The notes beneath the pieces were generated by a model. The model had not been told where the DNA came from. It searched no databases and was given only the letters and a program-made list of their open reading frames with translations. This document shows, in pieces, positions 1-9,857 of a stretch of 55,121 bases of DNA. Numbering within the stretch: position 1 is the stretch's first letter; each line of letters starts with the position of its first letter. Source of the DNA: Thermoplasmatota archaeon (GTDB lineage: Archaea > Thermoplasmatota > JAKEGO01 > JANQNJ01). The position numbers and the translations under genes are program-made. The stretch spans positions 1 to 55,121 of the forward strand of contig JANQNJ010000057.1 of assembly GCA_028279645.1 (NCBI GenBank), given 5' to 3'.

Positions 1-2
1 AC

Positions 3-698
3 ACGTCCACTACGACCCTGGCCCTCGAGGCAGGCGAGCAGGAGACGGTCAGGCTGTACGTCCATATACCGGGCGACACCACTGATAACGTCGGCGCAGG
101 CAGCATCGGACGCGGTACGGACTATCCGATCAACATATCGGTCGCATCCACCACCGACTTCAGTCCGATGAACCTGAACAAGAGCGACGATCTCATCGTC
201 GAGGGACGCATACTGAGGACCGACCTCCATCTCGAGGTCATGACCCTCAGCAGCTCCCACCTCATGTCAGGCGGCCGCCTGCTGACCATTGTGGCCAACG
301 TCTTCAACTACGGCAACTGGACCAGCCCGACCGACGATGTCTCGGTGAAGTTCTACGTCGATCAGATCAACCCGGATCCCGACTACTACATCGGCGAGGT
401 TGTTCTCTCGTACAACGACCTTGCACCGGAGAACGGCGCATCCGTGAAGATCTACTTCGATCCGGCGGACCACCCGATCACCTACGGCGAGCACACCATC
501 TACGGTGTGATCTCCTACGCTGGTGACGAATATGTCGATGCGGACCACCCGAACAACGCTGAGGACACCTTCGCTTACACGGAGGCCAAGTTCACTGGCT
601 CTTCGTTCCTGCCCACCATCCTGGCGATGACCGTCGCCATGGCAATGGTAGCCACCACGTACACGAGCTACAGGCGCAGGAGAGAGGAGGAGGAGTGA
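3..698 (+). CDS. C-terminal part of a secreted/membrane-anchored CARDB-like surface protein (5' truncated by window edge)
   Basis: Frame 3 is open from base 3 to the stop at 698; beta-rich Ig/CARDB-like segments, C-terminal hydrophobic helix (SFLPTILAMTVAMAMVATTYTSY) then RRRREEEE tail. Confidence 0.75.
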   Translation, partial: TSTTTLALEAGEQETVRLYVHIPGDTTDNVGAGSIGRGTDYPINISVASTTDFSPMNLNKSDDLIVEGRILRTDLHLEVMTLSSSHLMSGGRLLTIVANVFNYGNWTSPTDDVSVKFYVDQINPDPDYYIGEVVLSYNDLAPENGASVKIYFDPADHPITYGEHTIYGVISYAGDEYVDADHPNNAEDTFAYTEAKFTGSSFLPTILAMTVAMAMVATTYTSYRRRREEEE

Positions 699-767
699 GG
701 GGGACCTAGGGTCCTCTTCCCTCGTTTCGGACCGATAGAACACAAAAACAAAGACCAAGAACAAAGT

Positions 768-815
768 CCCCCGGGGCCCGTCCCCGGGGGCACTCTTTTC
801 TTATTTTTTCTTTCG
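768..815. terminator. Putative intrinsic (possibly bidirectional) terminator between convergent genes
   Basis: Inverted repeat CCCCCGGGG-cccgt-CCCCGGGGG (768-776/782-790) followed by the T-rich tract cactcttttcttattttttctttc; lies between the ends of the 3..698(+) and 903..1457(-) genes. Confidence 0.6.
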
Positions 816-902
816 AACGGCAGCCTGGGCTAACGTGAGATGATCTTGATACAGAACCAATTGATCGGAAGGACCGATCTACGACTGATGAGGACGAGTC
901 CT

Positions 903-1457
903 TTAAAGCTCCCTGGCCAGGGACTCCAGGTAATCTATCCTTCTCGGAGAGTATCTCTCTCGCAGGTCGCCCTCCCCTCTGACGATACCGATAACTGTCT
1001 GAGCGGTAAGGTCGGGATCGTCCTCGTGGGTCTCGATCTCGAAGACCTCCGCTTTGGTTCCCATTGCCTCGGCGATAATGGTACCGATGGCCTCGGCCTC
1101 GACGTTCTCCTGCACCTTTGCTGCAGAATAGCTCCTTGCGACAAGGCGCTCCCTCAGGACGCCGGGATCGCATCTGAGGACCACGGTCAGGTCGGGTCCG
1201 AGTAGATGGGAAAGATGCCCCACAACGATGGGAACGCGATCATGGGACCGGTAATCGTCCAGTAACACTTCGAGAGCGGCCCTGATAGAATCGATATCGA
1301 TCTCGAAAGTATCCTGTACAGGGTCATACCGCTCCCGGATACCATCGACGAGTTCCGAGACCTCGATAGGGACGAACCCACCTTTGGATGCAATAAGCTC
1401 TGCGATGGTGCTTTTCCCAGTTCCTGGCGTTCCGGTGATTGCTATTGCGCGTATCAT
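903..1457 (-). CDS. Adenylate kinase-like P-loop NTPase (archaeal Fap7/AK6 type)
   Basis: MIRAIAITGTPGTGKSTIAELIASKG P-loop at N-terminus, ~184 aa; start chosen at the internal Met before the P-loop. Confidence 0.85.
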   Translation of the reverse strand: MIRAIAITGTPGTGKSTIAELIASKGGFVPIEVSELVDGIRERYDPVQDTFEIDIDSIRAALEVLLDDYRSHDRVPIVVGHLSHLLGPDLTVVLRCDPGVLRERLVARSYSAAKVQENVEAEAIGTIIAEAMGTKAEVFEIETHEDDPDLTAQTVIGIVRGEGDLRERYSPRRIDYLESLAREL

Positions 1458-1515
1458 GGATGAACGGGGATTATTACCAAAATTCATATATAAAAAACCA
1501 GCACATCTAAGGGGC

Positions 1516-3213
1516 ATGAGCCATCTCCAGGCCTCCCGGATCGCATTACTGTTCATCTTCATTGCACTGCTGGCAGCCTTTTCGGCCGCTGCGGAGGAGT
1601 ACACCGGTCCATCCACCATCGAGACAGACCACACCATCGAAGGCGGGGATTACATCATGGATTCCAACATCACCGTAAGTGCTGCGGGGAACCTGACGGT
1701 GGTCAATGCCACGTTCACGATGGCGAACGGGAGCGATGAACCGTACCTCTTCAACGTCGCCGGAAGACTGGCGATCAGCAACTGCACCCTCACCGGGGAC
1801 CTGTTCGGCGTGGGGATCTTCTCCAAGAACGGGACCGTGGTCGCTGATAGGCTCATCGTTTCAAGCTTCTTCAGCGGGATCTATTCGAAGGGAGATCTGG
1901 AGCTCTCGAACTCGACCGTCTCGGGTTGTAATTACGGCGTCTACTCACAGGATGGGACCGCCCTGGTCCGTTCTTCTAGGCTGATCAGGAACACCTACGG
2001 GCTCCAGACGGAGGGCTCCGAGGTCGTCGCGAACGATTCGGAGATATTCTCCAACAAGTTCTGGAACATTAGGGCGTCCACCTCTCAACTTAACATGACC
2101 GGCGGCCTGATCAAGGAGGGCGGAGATGGGATCCTACTGCGGTTCTCCGACGCGTTCCTTGACTCCGTGGAGTTTCATGACGTTTCGGAGACCAACTGCG
2201 AGGCCGGCTGCCAGGGACCCACCGTCCATGGTGCGGGCATCTATACATATTATTCAGATGTCGAGGTAGTTGACCTCCTGATGATCAATCTCACGTACGG
2301 AATATTATCGGAGTATTCACATCTCGATATCTTCGACAGCGTCTTCCGGGAGAGCCAATGGGGTGTCCATTCGACCTACAGCTCCGGAAGCGTCACGAAC
2401 TCGACCTTCTCCGACGACGATACGGGCATCGAGATGAGATACCAGCTGCTCAGATACTCCGGCAACAACCATACCGATGTCGGCGTTGAGATCGTCCAGT
2501 ACTGGAAGCTCGTGATCCAGGTCACCGATGAATACGCCTTCAACCTGAAGGACGTCGATATCATAATGGTGGACAATACCGGGACCGAGGTGACCTATAG
2601 GACCAACCATCACGGCCAGAAAGAGCTCACGATCGCGGAGTACGAGCAGAACGCCGGGATAGTTACCCGGTACGCTCCGTTCGCGATCAAGCTCCAGAAG
2701 GACGGCTATCAGATGGTAACAGGTCTTCACAATATCACACTGAACAAGGAGCTGAACTTCACGTTCGACGTCCCGCGCGCCGATATATACATCGAGAGGT
2801 TCGACCTCAAGGACAGACTCTCTGCTGGCGAGAGAAAGCTGATCGTCTGGGTCGGCAATCAGGGGGACCGGGCGGCTGCGAACGTCACCGTCACCTTTAT
2901 GGCGATATTGGAAGGTGGTCAGGAGGAGATCATCGGGACCGGTTTCATCTCATCGCTTGCCATGAACGAGACCAAGACCTCATCCGTAACGTGGACCCCG
3001 ACCAAGGGAACCTATACTGTGAGCGTGGTCGCCGATATCGAGGAGGACGAGATCGACCAGAGCAACGCAACAAATAACCATGTCAGCGTCTCCACCGAGA
3101 TATTCCAGGACGATGAGGATATCAACACCGCGTTCTGGCTCTCCGTGGTGGCCGGGATATTCATGTTCTTGGTCGTGTCGGTGATCTGGTTCAAACCGAC
3201 GCGTGGAAAATGA
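1516..3213 (+). CDS. Right-handed beta-helix + CARDB surface protein with signal peptide and C-terminal TM
   Basis: Signal peptide-like MSHLQASRIALLFIFIALLAAFSAAA; NSTVSGCNYGVYSQ-type parallel beta-helix repeats; CARDB-like ERFDLKDRLSAGERKLIVWVGNQGDRAAANVTVTF; TM FWLSVVAGIFMFLVVSVIWF. Confidence 0.8.
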   Translation: MSHLQASRIALLFIFIALLAAFSAAAEEYTGPSTIETDHTIEGGDYIMDSNITVSAAGNLTVVNATFTMANGSDEPYLFNVAGRLAISNCTLTGDLFGVGIFSKNGTVVADRLIVSSFFSGIYSKGDLELSNSTVSGCNYGVYSQDGTALVRSSRLIRNTYGLQTEGSEVVANDSEIFSNKFWNIRASTSQLNMTGGLIKEGGDGILLRFSDAFLDSVEFHDVSETNCEAGCQGPTVHGAGIYTYYSDVEVVDLLMINLTYGILSEYSHLDIFDSVFRESQWGVHSTYSSGSVTNSTFSDDDTGIEMRYQLLRYSGNNHTDVGVEIVQYWKLVIQVTDEYAFNLKDVDIIMVDNTGTEVTYRTNHHGQKELTIAEYEQNAGIVTRYAPFAIKLQKDGYQMVTGLHNITLNKELNFTFDVPRADIYIERFDLKDRLSAGERKLIVWVGNQGDRAAANVTVTFMAILEGGQEEIIGTGFISSLAMNETKTSSVTWTPTKGTYTVSVVADIEEDEIDQSNATNNHVSVSTEIFQDDEDINTAFWLSVVAGIFMFLVVSVIWFKPTRGK

Positions 3214-3237
3214 TCTGATATATCGCTGGAACACCGG

Positions 3238-5010
3238 TCAGCTGTGGGCAAAGGCGCCGACGATCATCTCCTCGTCGCCATCCTTATCGAGCCAGACATT
3301 GTAGTAGCCGACCCTCTCGAACTGGACTAGTACAGCTCCATTCACCGGGCCGATAGGTCCGATCACCGTTCTTCCCGACAGCAGGTCCGCAACCTCCGGC
3401 TCGCAGAACCCCTCCAGGAGGCTTCCATCTGGATGTTCCAGCCGTGTCCGGATCCCCGGGACACCAGCCCACTGAATTATGATGCCACCTGCATCCTTCA
3501 GGGTTGCGATATCGTCATCGACGTACTCCGCGGTTCCTGGGCCGGTGGCCCTGATATTGCACAGGTCCTTCAGACGGAGCACTGTACCGGCATCCCAGAC
3601 CTCTCCCGCAGGTACCAGGATGTCGATGACGCCGTCCTTCGAAACAAGTTCGTATTCGCGCTCGCCCAGGGAGGGGTCGCCTGGGTGCCTTGGAGCGGCT
3701 CCCTGGAGGCTGTCCGCACCCGTAATCGCCACACCTCTCGGTTCCTGAACGAAGAAGTACCTCAACGCCTTCGGATCGACGATCTCCCGGGCGTAAGCAT
3801 AGAGGTTCTCCCAGGAGAACCTGATATCCACCGCCTTGGTTCCCACCTCGATCCAGTACTTGCGGATGGCCTCCGGTGAGATACCCCGCCGGGCAAGACC
3901 CTTCAGTGTGGCCAGCCGGACATCGTACCAGCCAGAGAAGGTGCCCGCTGAGATGGCCTCCTTGATCGTGGACGTCTTGGTCAGCGCATCCTCTATCTTC
4001 ACCCATCCATAGTGAATGAACTCCGGCTCATCCCAGCCGAAGTGCTCGAATACGTATCTCTGCCTCTTTGTGTTGTTGAGGTGGTCCTTTCCCCTGAGGA
4101 CATGCGTTATGCCCATCAGATGATCGTCTATGACCACCGAGAAATTGTAGAGCGGATATACCTGGAACTCGTCCTTTGTCCTTGGGTGCGGGTGTTCAAC
4201 GATCCTGAATGCTGGAAAGTCACGGACCGCAGGGTTCCTGTGCTCAAGGTCTGTCCTGATGATCATTGTGGCCTCACCGGGAGCGAATCCGCCTGACAAC
4301 ATCCTCTCCCATTGCTCCAGGTTCTCATCGATACCGGTGTCCCGGTGGGGACAGGGCTTCGACGCGGCCTTGAGCTCCCGCCACTCCTCGCTGTCGCATG
4401 TGCAGATATAGCCGCCGCCTATCTCGACCATTCGCCTGCCATGTTCAAGATAGATCGGGAACCTGTCGCTCTGCACCACTGTCTCATGGACCTCTACGCC
4501 GAGCCAGCCCAGCTCCTCCGGGATCATCTCGTATGCCTCTGGGAGGATCGCCTCGGGATTGGTGTCCTCCAACCTTGTTATGAAGCGGCCTCCGTAGCGC
4601 TTCACGTACTCGTCATTGAGTATCGCAGCTCTCGTATGGCCTATGTGCAGAGGACCCGAGGGTCCTGGAGCGAACCTCATGACAACGCCGTCGGCGCCGA
4701 CGTTGGGCAGCTCGGGAAGACCCTCCCCACGTTCACCGCGCCCACCGTCGAAGGTCACTCCCTCCTGGAACTCGCCCTCAAGACTCGATCTCAGGTCGGT
4801 CCTCTCCTCTGACGACATCGAGTTGATACCTTCCACGATCGACCTGATCCTCGGGAACGCCTTGCCGGCGTTCTCCTTCAGCTCCGGTATTGCCGGTATC
4901 GCTGTGGATGCCACAGAGCCGGGGTTCGCCGTGCCGCCGTACCTCTCCGCGTTCTCCAGGGCTATGAGCGCTATCTTCCTGTCGACCTCGTTCTCATAGG
5001 TGTCCGTCAC
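3238..5010 (-). CDS. gltX: Glutamyl-tRNA synthetase (archaeal GluRS)
   Basis: RFAPGPSGPLHIGHTRAAILNDEY (HIGH motif), RLEDTNPEA, archaeal N-terminal extension. Confidence 0.97.
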   Translation of the reverse strand: MTDTYENEVDRKIALIALENAERYGGTANPGSVASTAIPAIPELKENAGKAFPRIRSIVEGINSMSSEERTDLRSSLEGEFQEGVTFDGGRGERGEGLPELPNVGADGVVMRFAPGPSGPLHIGHTRAAILNDEYVKRYGGRFITRLEDTNPEAILPEAYEMIPEELGWLGVEVHETVVQSDRFPIYLEHGRRMVEIGGGYICTCDSEEWRELKAASKPCPHRDTGIDENLEQWERMLSGGFAPGEATMIIRTDLEHRNPAVRDFPAFRIVEHPHPRTKDEFQVYPLYNFSVVIDDHLMGITHVLRGKDHLNNTKRQRYVFEHFGWDEPEFIHYGWVKIEDALTKTSTIKEAISAGTFSGWYDVRLATLKGLARRGISPEAIRKYWIEVGTKAVDIRFSWENLYAYAREIVDPKALRYFFVQEPRGVAITGADSLQGAAPRHPGDPSLGEREYELVSKDGVIDILVPAGEVWDAGTVLRLKDLCNIRATGPGTAEYVDDDIATLKDAGGIIIQWAGVPGIRTRLEHPDGSLLEGFCEPEVADLLSGRTVIGPIGPVNGAVLVQFERVGYYNVWLDKDGDEEMIVGAFAHS

Positions 5011-5031
5011 GGTTCGATCACCATTGATCGT

Positions 5032-5856
5032 TTATTCGCGCCAGTCAAGTCCCACCGTCCGGATCCCGAGCTTCGGGGCCACGGGCGGGTTCCTTTTGTG
5101 CGCTGTACACTTGTGAAGGCTCCAGATCCGTTCAACGACCTCCGGTCCCACATCGACCTCCTTGGCAACCTCGGTGTGGTCCAGTCTCAGCTCGAAACCG
5201 AGAAGGATCCTGTCGAGGATCGCATACGGGAGTCCCAGGTCCCCCTCGTCGGTCTGACCCTCCCACAGATCTGCCGTTGGCGCCTTTTCTAGTATCTCGT
5301 CGGGTATGCCAAGGCTCTCGGCAAGCTCCCTTACCTGCGTCTTGTAAAGGTCGCCTATCGGGATCAGGTCGGAGGCGCCGTCGCCGAACTTCGTGAAATA
5401 TCCGGTGAGGAGCTCGCTCTTGTTGGAGGTTCCCACCACCAGAAGTCCCTCGCGGTTCGCGGTCGCGAACAGCACCACCATACGGGCCCTTGCAATGATG
5501 TTCCCCATCGCGGCGCGGTCATCGTCAGGAACATCCAGCATGGTGCCGATCATCGTGGCTATGGGTTCGACCGGAACGATATCGTGCTCGATACCAAGAT
5601 GACGGCATATCATCTGGCCATCGATTATGCATGCCAGGTCCGCACACTCATCGGTCGTCGACGTAGGGGGCAAGAGCAGTCCTTTGACGCGGTCCTTCCC
5701 AACAGCTCTGACAGCAAGGGCAGCAACCACGGCGGAGTCGAGGCCGCCGCTGATGCCTACAAGGTATCCGTTCGAACCTGATTCAACGAGCAGATCGTGA
5801 AGGAAGCGGCAGATGACCTCCTCCGCGTCGCCTGGAACGGTCACATTCAGCTTCAT
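5032..5856 (-). CDS. nadE: NH3-dependent NAD+ synthetase
   Basis: GISGGLDSAVVAALAVRAVG, GTSNKSELLTGYFTKFGDGASDLIPIGDLYKTQVRELA motifs. Confidence 0.96.
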   Translation of the reverse strand: MKLNVTVPGDAEEVICRFLHDLLVESGSNGYLVGISGGLDSAVVAALAVRAVGKDRVKGLLLPPTSTTDECADLACIIDGQMICRHLGIEHDIVPVEPIATMIGTMLDVPDDDRAAMGNIIARARMVVLFATANREGLLVVGTSNKSELLTGYFTKFGDGASDLIPIGDLYKTQVRELAESLGIPDEILEKAPTADLWEGQTDEGDLGLPYAILDRILLGFELRLDHTEVAKEVDVGPEVVERIWSLHKCTAHKRNPPVAPKLGIRTVGLDWRE

Positions 5857-5936
5857 TTCATCAGCCTTCGCTACCGATTGTGGGTCGATGTATATATATT
5901 TTCATGCAAGGGGCGGTCTCGGGACCGGGATAAGGG

Positions 5937-6890
5937 TCATTCGGCGTTTCTATCAGACAGCTCCCTCTCGATCTCTTCGAGGCTGTCCTTCAGGAGTCTA
6001 TCAAGATCGGCACCGGGTGCTGTCTTGATGCCTGCTGCACCGGCATGCCCGCCTCCGTTGGCATCGGTCCCTTCTGCGGCCCTCTGGAACGCCCTTCCCA
6101 GGTTCACGCCCTGCCTGACCAGATATGGTTTGGCCCTCCCGCTTATCCTGGCCTCCTTCTTCTGTTCCGAAACGGTCAGAGCTATATCCGCACCGACCAT
6201 CAGCAGCGACCGGCATACGCTTCCCTCGAAGGAGCTGACTCGGGTAAACGCGATTATGACATCGCCCGCGCGCCGGAAGTCCATCCTTTGAGCGCCCTTC
6301 ACGTTGGCGATCTTCCTCGAGGGGTCGTAGTAATGCTCGGATTCCATCAGTGAGAATACCTCGGACAGATCGATGTCGTACCTCTGCATGAGCCTTGCGA
6401 CGGTCGCGAAGCTCTCATGATCCCCGAACCGGAACCTGCCGGTATCGGCGGATATCCCTGCGATGGAGGCTAGAGCCTCCTCTCGGGTTATCTCTATCCC
6501 ATTCTCGTCCAGAATCTCCAGGACCACCTCGACGGAGGAGGTCCTGGGAACGGTAAGGGTCCCGGCAACATCCTCCCAGCCTCCGTCGTTATGGTGATCG
6601 ATCACGAAGGTCCTGTCACGAGGGAGCTCCAGACCGACCATTCCCTCAGAGGATGAGTCGACCACGAGGAAATGGTCGTAATCGCTGGTGGCTGGACCGA
6701 CAACGACCGGTACTTCCAGCATCTCCGCCATCTGCACAGAGACCGCGATCATCCCGTCCTTGACACCGATGTCGTGATCTCCCACAAGGTGTCTTGCAAG
6801 CATCGCGGCCGCTAATGCATCCGGGTCCGCGCCCGTATGCATCAGGATCAGGGTCCTGCCCTCTTTGAGCCGGTCCATGCCATGGAGCAT
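5937..6890 (-). CDS. DHH/DHHA1-family phosphoesterase (NrnA/RecJ-like)
   Basis: LILMHTGADPDALAAA, VVDSS, FVIDHHNDGG, GISADTGRFRFG, C-terminal ANGGGHAGAAG DHHA1 motif; start chosen at an internal Met. Confidence 0.88.
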   Translation of the reverse strand: MLHGMDRLKEGRTLILMHTGADPDALAAAMLARHLVGDHDIGVKDGMIAVSVQMAEMLEVPVVVGPATSDYDHFLVVDSSSEGMVGLELPRDRTFVIDHHNDGGWEDVAGTLTVPRTSSVEVVLEILDENGIEITREEALASIAGISADTGRFRFGDHESFATVARLMQRYDIDLSEVFSLMESEHYYDPSRKIANVKGAQRMDFRRAGDVIIAFTRVSSFEGSVCRSLLMVGADIALTVSEQKKEARISGRAKPYLVRQGVNLGRAFQRAAEGTDANGGGHAGAAGIKTAPGADLDRLLKDSLEEIERELSDRNAE

Positions 6891-6966
6891 CCCTCGGTCA
6901 TAGTCATGACCGCACTTTAGCGTTTCTGGCAAGCTATTAAATACGGACCGAGTCGATCCACCCCGC

Positions 6967-7497
6967 ATGGAACGGATAGAGGGGGAGATCAGGGTCATCG
7001 ACGGTGAAAAGGAGGAGGCACACGTGGTCTCCACCGAGAGGTTGAGCGATCAACCCATCGAAGAGGTCCTGAAGGCCGTATCGGAGACCCTGAGATACGG
7101 CAGGCACCCGATCCCCACCGTGGACGGTGTCCTTGTCGAGGATGGCAGGATCCTGCTTGTTAAAAGGGGAAAGGAGCCGTATCTCGGCCAGTGGGCTCTC
7201 CCGGGAGGCTTCCTCGAGTACGGCGAGAGCGCCGAGACAGGTGTGCTGCGCGAGATCAAGGAGGAGACCGGGATAGAGGCCGAGATAATCGAACTTCTCG
7301 GCGTATTCTCCGATCCCGAACGCGATCCCCGCTTCCACACCGTCACGGCGGTGTATGTCCTGAGGCGCCTTCAGGGGGCTCCAAAAGGGGGAGACGACGC
7401 CGCAGAGGCCGCCTTTCACCGGCTCGACGCCCTTCCCACCCCTCTTGCCTTCGATCATGGGGATGTCGTGGCTCGTTATATCGAGAGCCGGGGCTAG
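6967..7497 (+). CDS. NUDIX hydrolase
   Basis: GGFLEYGESAETGVLREIKEETGIEAEIIELLGVFS matches the Nudix box. Confidence 0.93.
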   Translation: MERIEGEIRVIDGEKEEAHVVSTERLSDQPIEEVLKAVSETLRYGRHPIPTVDGVLVEDGRILLVKRGKEPYLGQWALPGGFLEYGESAETGVLREIKEETGIEAEIIELLGVFSDPERDPRFHTVTAVYVLRRLQGAPKGGDDAAEAAFHRLDALPTPLAFDHGDVVARYIESRG

Positions 7498-7552
7498 GAC
7501 ATCTTTTCTATATCCACTGATCAGGCTCTGTAGGTGTGCCTTTACCTAATGA

Positions 7553-8866
7553 TTACTCCCTTCTCCAGAACAGAGCGATTATGAGCAGTGTCCCGATGAT
7601 CGGCAGTATGATGCTGGCGAACTCGGGGACCTTCTCGGGCGCCGAGGTGTTCACATCATCCATGAGGGGTTTCGTATCGTTGCTCAGCCCGCCTGCGATA
7701 TTGTAGGGCTGATCGCCGATCCCGTCGTGGTTCACATCGGTACCTGAATAATCGTTCCAGTAGTTCCCCTCCTCGCCGTCGTCCCAGTCGTTGTTGCCCG
7801 TGGTGTCCCTTCCCTGGGAAGATGAACCGGTGTTGTTGATGAAGTTGTTGTGATGGACCAGGTTATTGTTGCAGCCCGATACCATGTTGACGCCGTAATT
7901 GGAGTTGTTGAATATCTCGTTGAAGTAGATCGAGTTGTAATCCGCCTCGTAGACGTCGATTCCGTATCCCGTGTTGTTGAAGATGGAGCAGTTGTGAATA
8001 TAATTGAACTCGCTTCCAGCGTGGAATGCGACCCCGGCGATCCCGTGGTAGGATATCGATGTATAGTTGATCCATGTGTTGTTGGAATCCTCTATCTCTA
8101 TGCCGGTCTCCGCATTCTGATAGATCCAGTTGTCGACGATGCGGTCGTGATGCGAGACTGTGACGAAGATGCCGTACTGTCCGTTGCCGTAGATATCGCA
8201 ATCGATCACCGAATTGTTCTCGGAGCCGCTCCCTCCGATCAGGACGCCGTCGTCGGTATTGTAGTAGGACGAACTGTTGTGCACGATGTTGAATGTCCCG
8301 GTCAGGAAATGGATGCCGTCATCCCCGTTGGAGTACATGTCGCAGTACATGACCTCGTTCTGATCTCCGTAGACCTCGATCCCATCAAGGTCGTTCTCGA
8401 ACATCTCGCAATAGGCGACCGTGGTGAGGTCGCTGTTGGAAAGGAAGATCCCGCTGCCGGATGCGTTGGTCAGGACGCAGTACCAGATGTTGTTGAGATT
8501 GTATCCGGTGATATCGATGCAGGACCCGCTTCCGGTACCGCCTCCCTGGACCGTTAGGCCCGATATATTGCAGTTATCGTGATTGACGTCGATGACATCC
8601 ACACCGGTCTCGTCGATGACATACGTTCCCGCGGTGCCGTTCCCGACGATACTCAGCTGCTTGTCGATAACGACGTTCTCATAATATGTGCCGTAATGAA
8701 CCAGGATCTCGTCGGTGTCTGCAGCGGCATCGACCGCATCCTGTATGCTGCTGTAATCCGCGCCTGCCCAGTTGTCGTCCACAATGTACGTGTCCGCCGA
8801 AGCGAGGCCCACAAGTACAAGCAGTCCGAACATCAGCGCGCCGGAGATGTAGATGTTCCATTTCAT
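7553..8866 (-). CDS. NosD-like right-handed beta-helix surface protein with PEF-CTERM-like sorting tail
   Basis: Signal peptide; VDDNWAGADYSSIQDAVDAAADTDEILVHYGTYYENVVI N-cap; EEGNYWNDYSGTDVNHDGIGDQPYNI; C-terminal VPEFASIILPIIGTLLIIALFWRRE. Confidence 0.85.
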   Translation of the reverse strand: MKWNIYISGALMFGLLVLVGLASADTYIVDDNWAGADYSSIQDAVDAAADTDEILVHYGTYYENVVIDKQLSIVGNGTAGTYVIDETGVDVIDVNHDNCNISGLTVQGGGTGSGSCIDITGYNLNNIWYCVLTNASGSGIFLSNSDLTTVAYCEMFENDLDGIEVYGDQNEVMYCDMYSNGDDGIHFLTGTFNIVHNSSSYYNTDDGVLIGGSGSENNSVIDCDIYGNGQYGIFVTVSHHDRIVDNWIYQNAETGIEIEDSNNTWINYTSISYHGIAGVAFHAGSEFNYIHNCSIFNNTGYGIDVYEADYNSIYFNEIFNNSNYGVNMVSGCNNNLVHHNNFINNTGSSSQGRDTTGNNDWDDGEEGNYWNDYSGTDVNHDGIGDQPYNIAGGLSNDTKPLMDDVNTSAPEKVPEFASIILPIIGTLLIIALFWRRE

Positions 8867-9136
8867 GATTTTCAGCTCCATTTGGAACGGGCACCTCTCC
8901 TAGGTCCCATCCTCTCTGACGAGGTCAATACGCCGTGTTAATTAATAAACCTTTTGCATTAAACCATCATTATTGGTCCTTTCTTTATATATTAACTAGC
9001 TGAATTCCAACTGTTTTGAACGGCTCACTCGGTCTGAATGCCCGAGCGGACTATCATGATCCACGTTATCAACCTGGGTTCCAGGCCTGATGCCCGAAAG
9101 GTTTAAACCCGTCCAGGCGATGCAAACCCGAGGGAC

Positions 9137-9769
9137 ATGGTCGAGAAGATAATAGAGGGTGTGAAACCCACCAGGATGGAGCTTCTGGGGCTCCGGAAGC
9201 GCAAGGACCTCGCCGAGAAGGGCCACAAGCTCCTATCGGAGAAGAGGGACGCCTTGGTGGTGCAATTCTTCGATATCATCAAGGAACGGAAGGATCTCGG
9301 AGATGCGCTTGGGAACGAGCTTGACCGCGGCCGTTCGCATATTCTGGCTTCATATATGGCGCTTGGCGAACAGCGTGTGGACCATGAGGCCTCCAGAAGT
9401 GGATTGTCCCTTGACCTGTCCAGCAGGACCGCCCACATAACCGGGATCGGGCTTCCGCGGTTCGATCTCGTCATGGCCGGCACACCATTATTGCCCAGCG
9501 GGATCGACGGCGACGGGAACCTTGTCATGGCCCGCAAGGCCTACATGGATTCACTCCCGAGGCTGGTCAAGCTGGCCGAGCTGGACGCGTCCATCGAGAG
9601 GCTTGGCATAGAGATCGAGAAGACCAAGCGTCGGGTCAACGCGCTAGAGCATATATTCATTCCCCGGCTTGAGAACACCATTAAGCATATCGAGGTCCAG
9701 CTGGAGGAGAGGGAGAGAGAGGACTTCTTCCGGAGGAAGAGGATCAAGGCGTTGATGGACGCTCAGTAG
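9137..9769 (+). CDS. atpD: A/V-type ATP synthase subunit D
   Basis: KPTRMELLGLRKRKDLAEKGHKLLSEKRDALV and KTKRRVNALEHIFIPRLENTIKHIEVQLEEREREDFFRRKRIK are hallmark subunit D sequences. Confidence 0.96.
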   Translation: MVEKIIEGVKPTRMELLGLRKRKDLAEKGHKLLSEKRDALVVQFFDIIKERKDLGDALGNELDRGRSHILASYMALGEQRVDHEASRSGLSLDLSSRTAHITGIGLPRFDLVMAGTPLLPSGIDGDGNLVMARKAYMDSLPRLVKLAELDASIERLGIEIEKTKRRVNALEHIFIPRLENTIKHIEVQLEEREREDFFRRKRIKALMDAQ

Positions 9770-9857
9770 GGGATTACTATTCTCTTATAATGTTGTTGGT
9801 TTCCTACAAAGAATTATATAAACTATAGCTGATGCGTAATTCACGTGGAGGTTGCAT

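Noticed and set aside
7850-8557. 235-aa Val/Asp-rich plus-strand ORF
   Set aside because: Antisense to the beta-helix gene 7553-8866.
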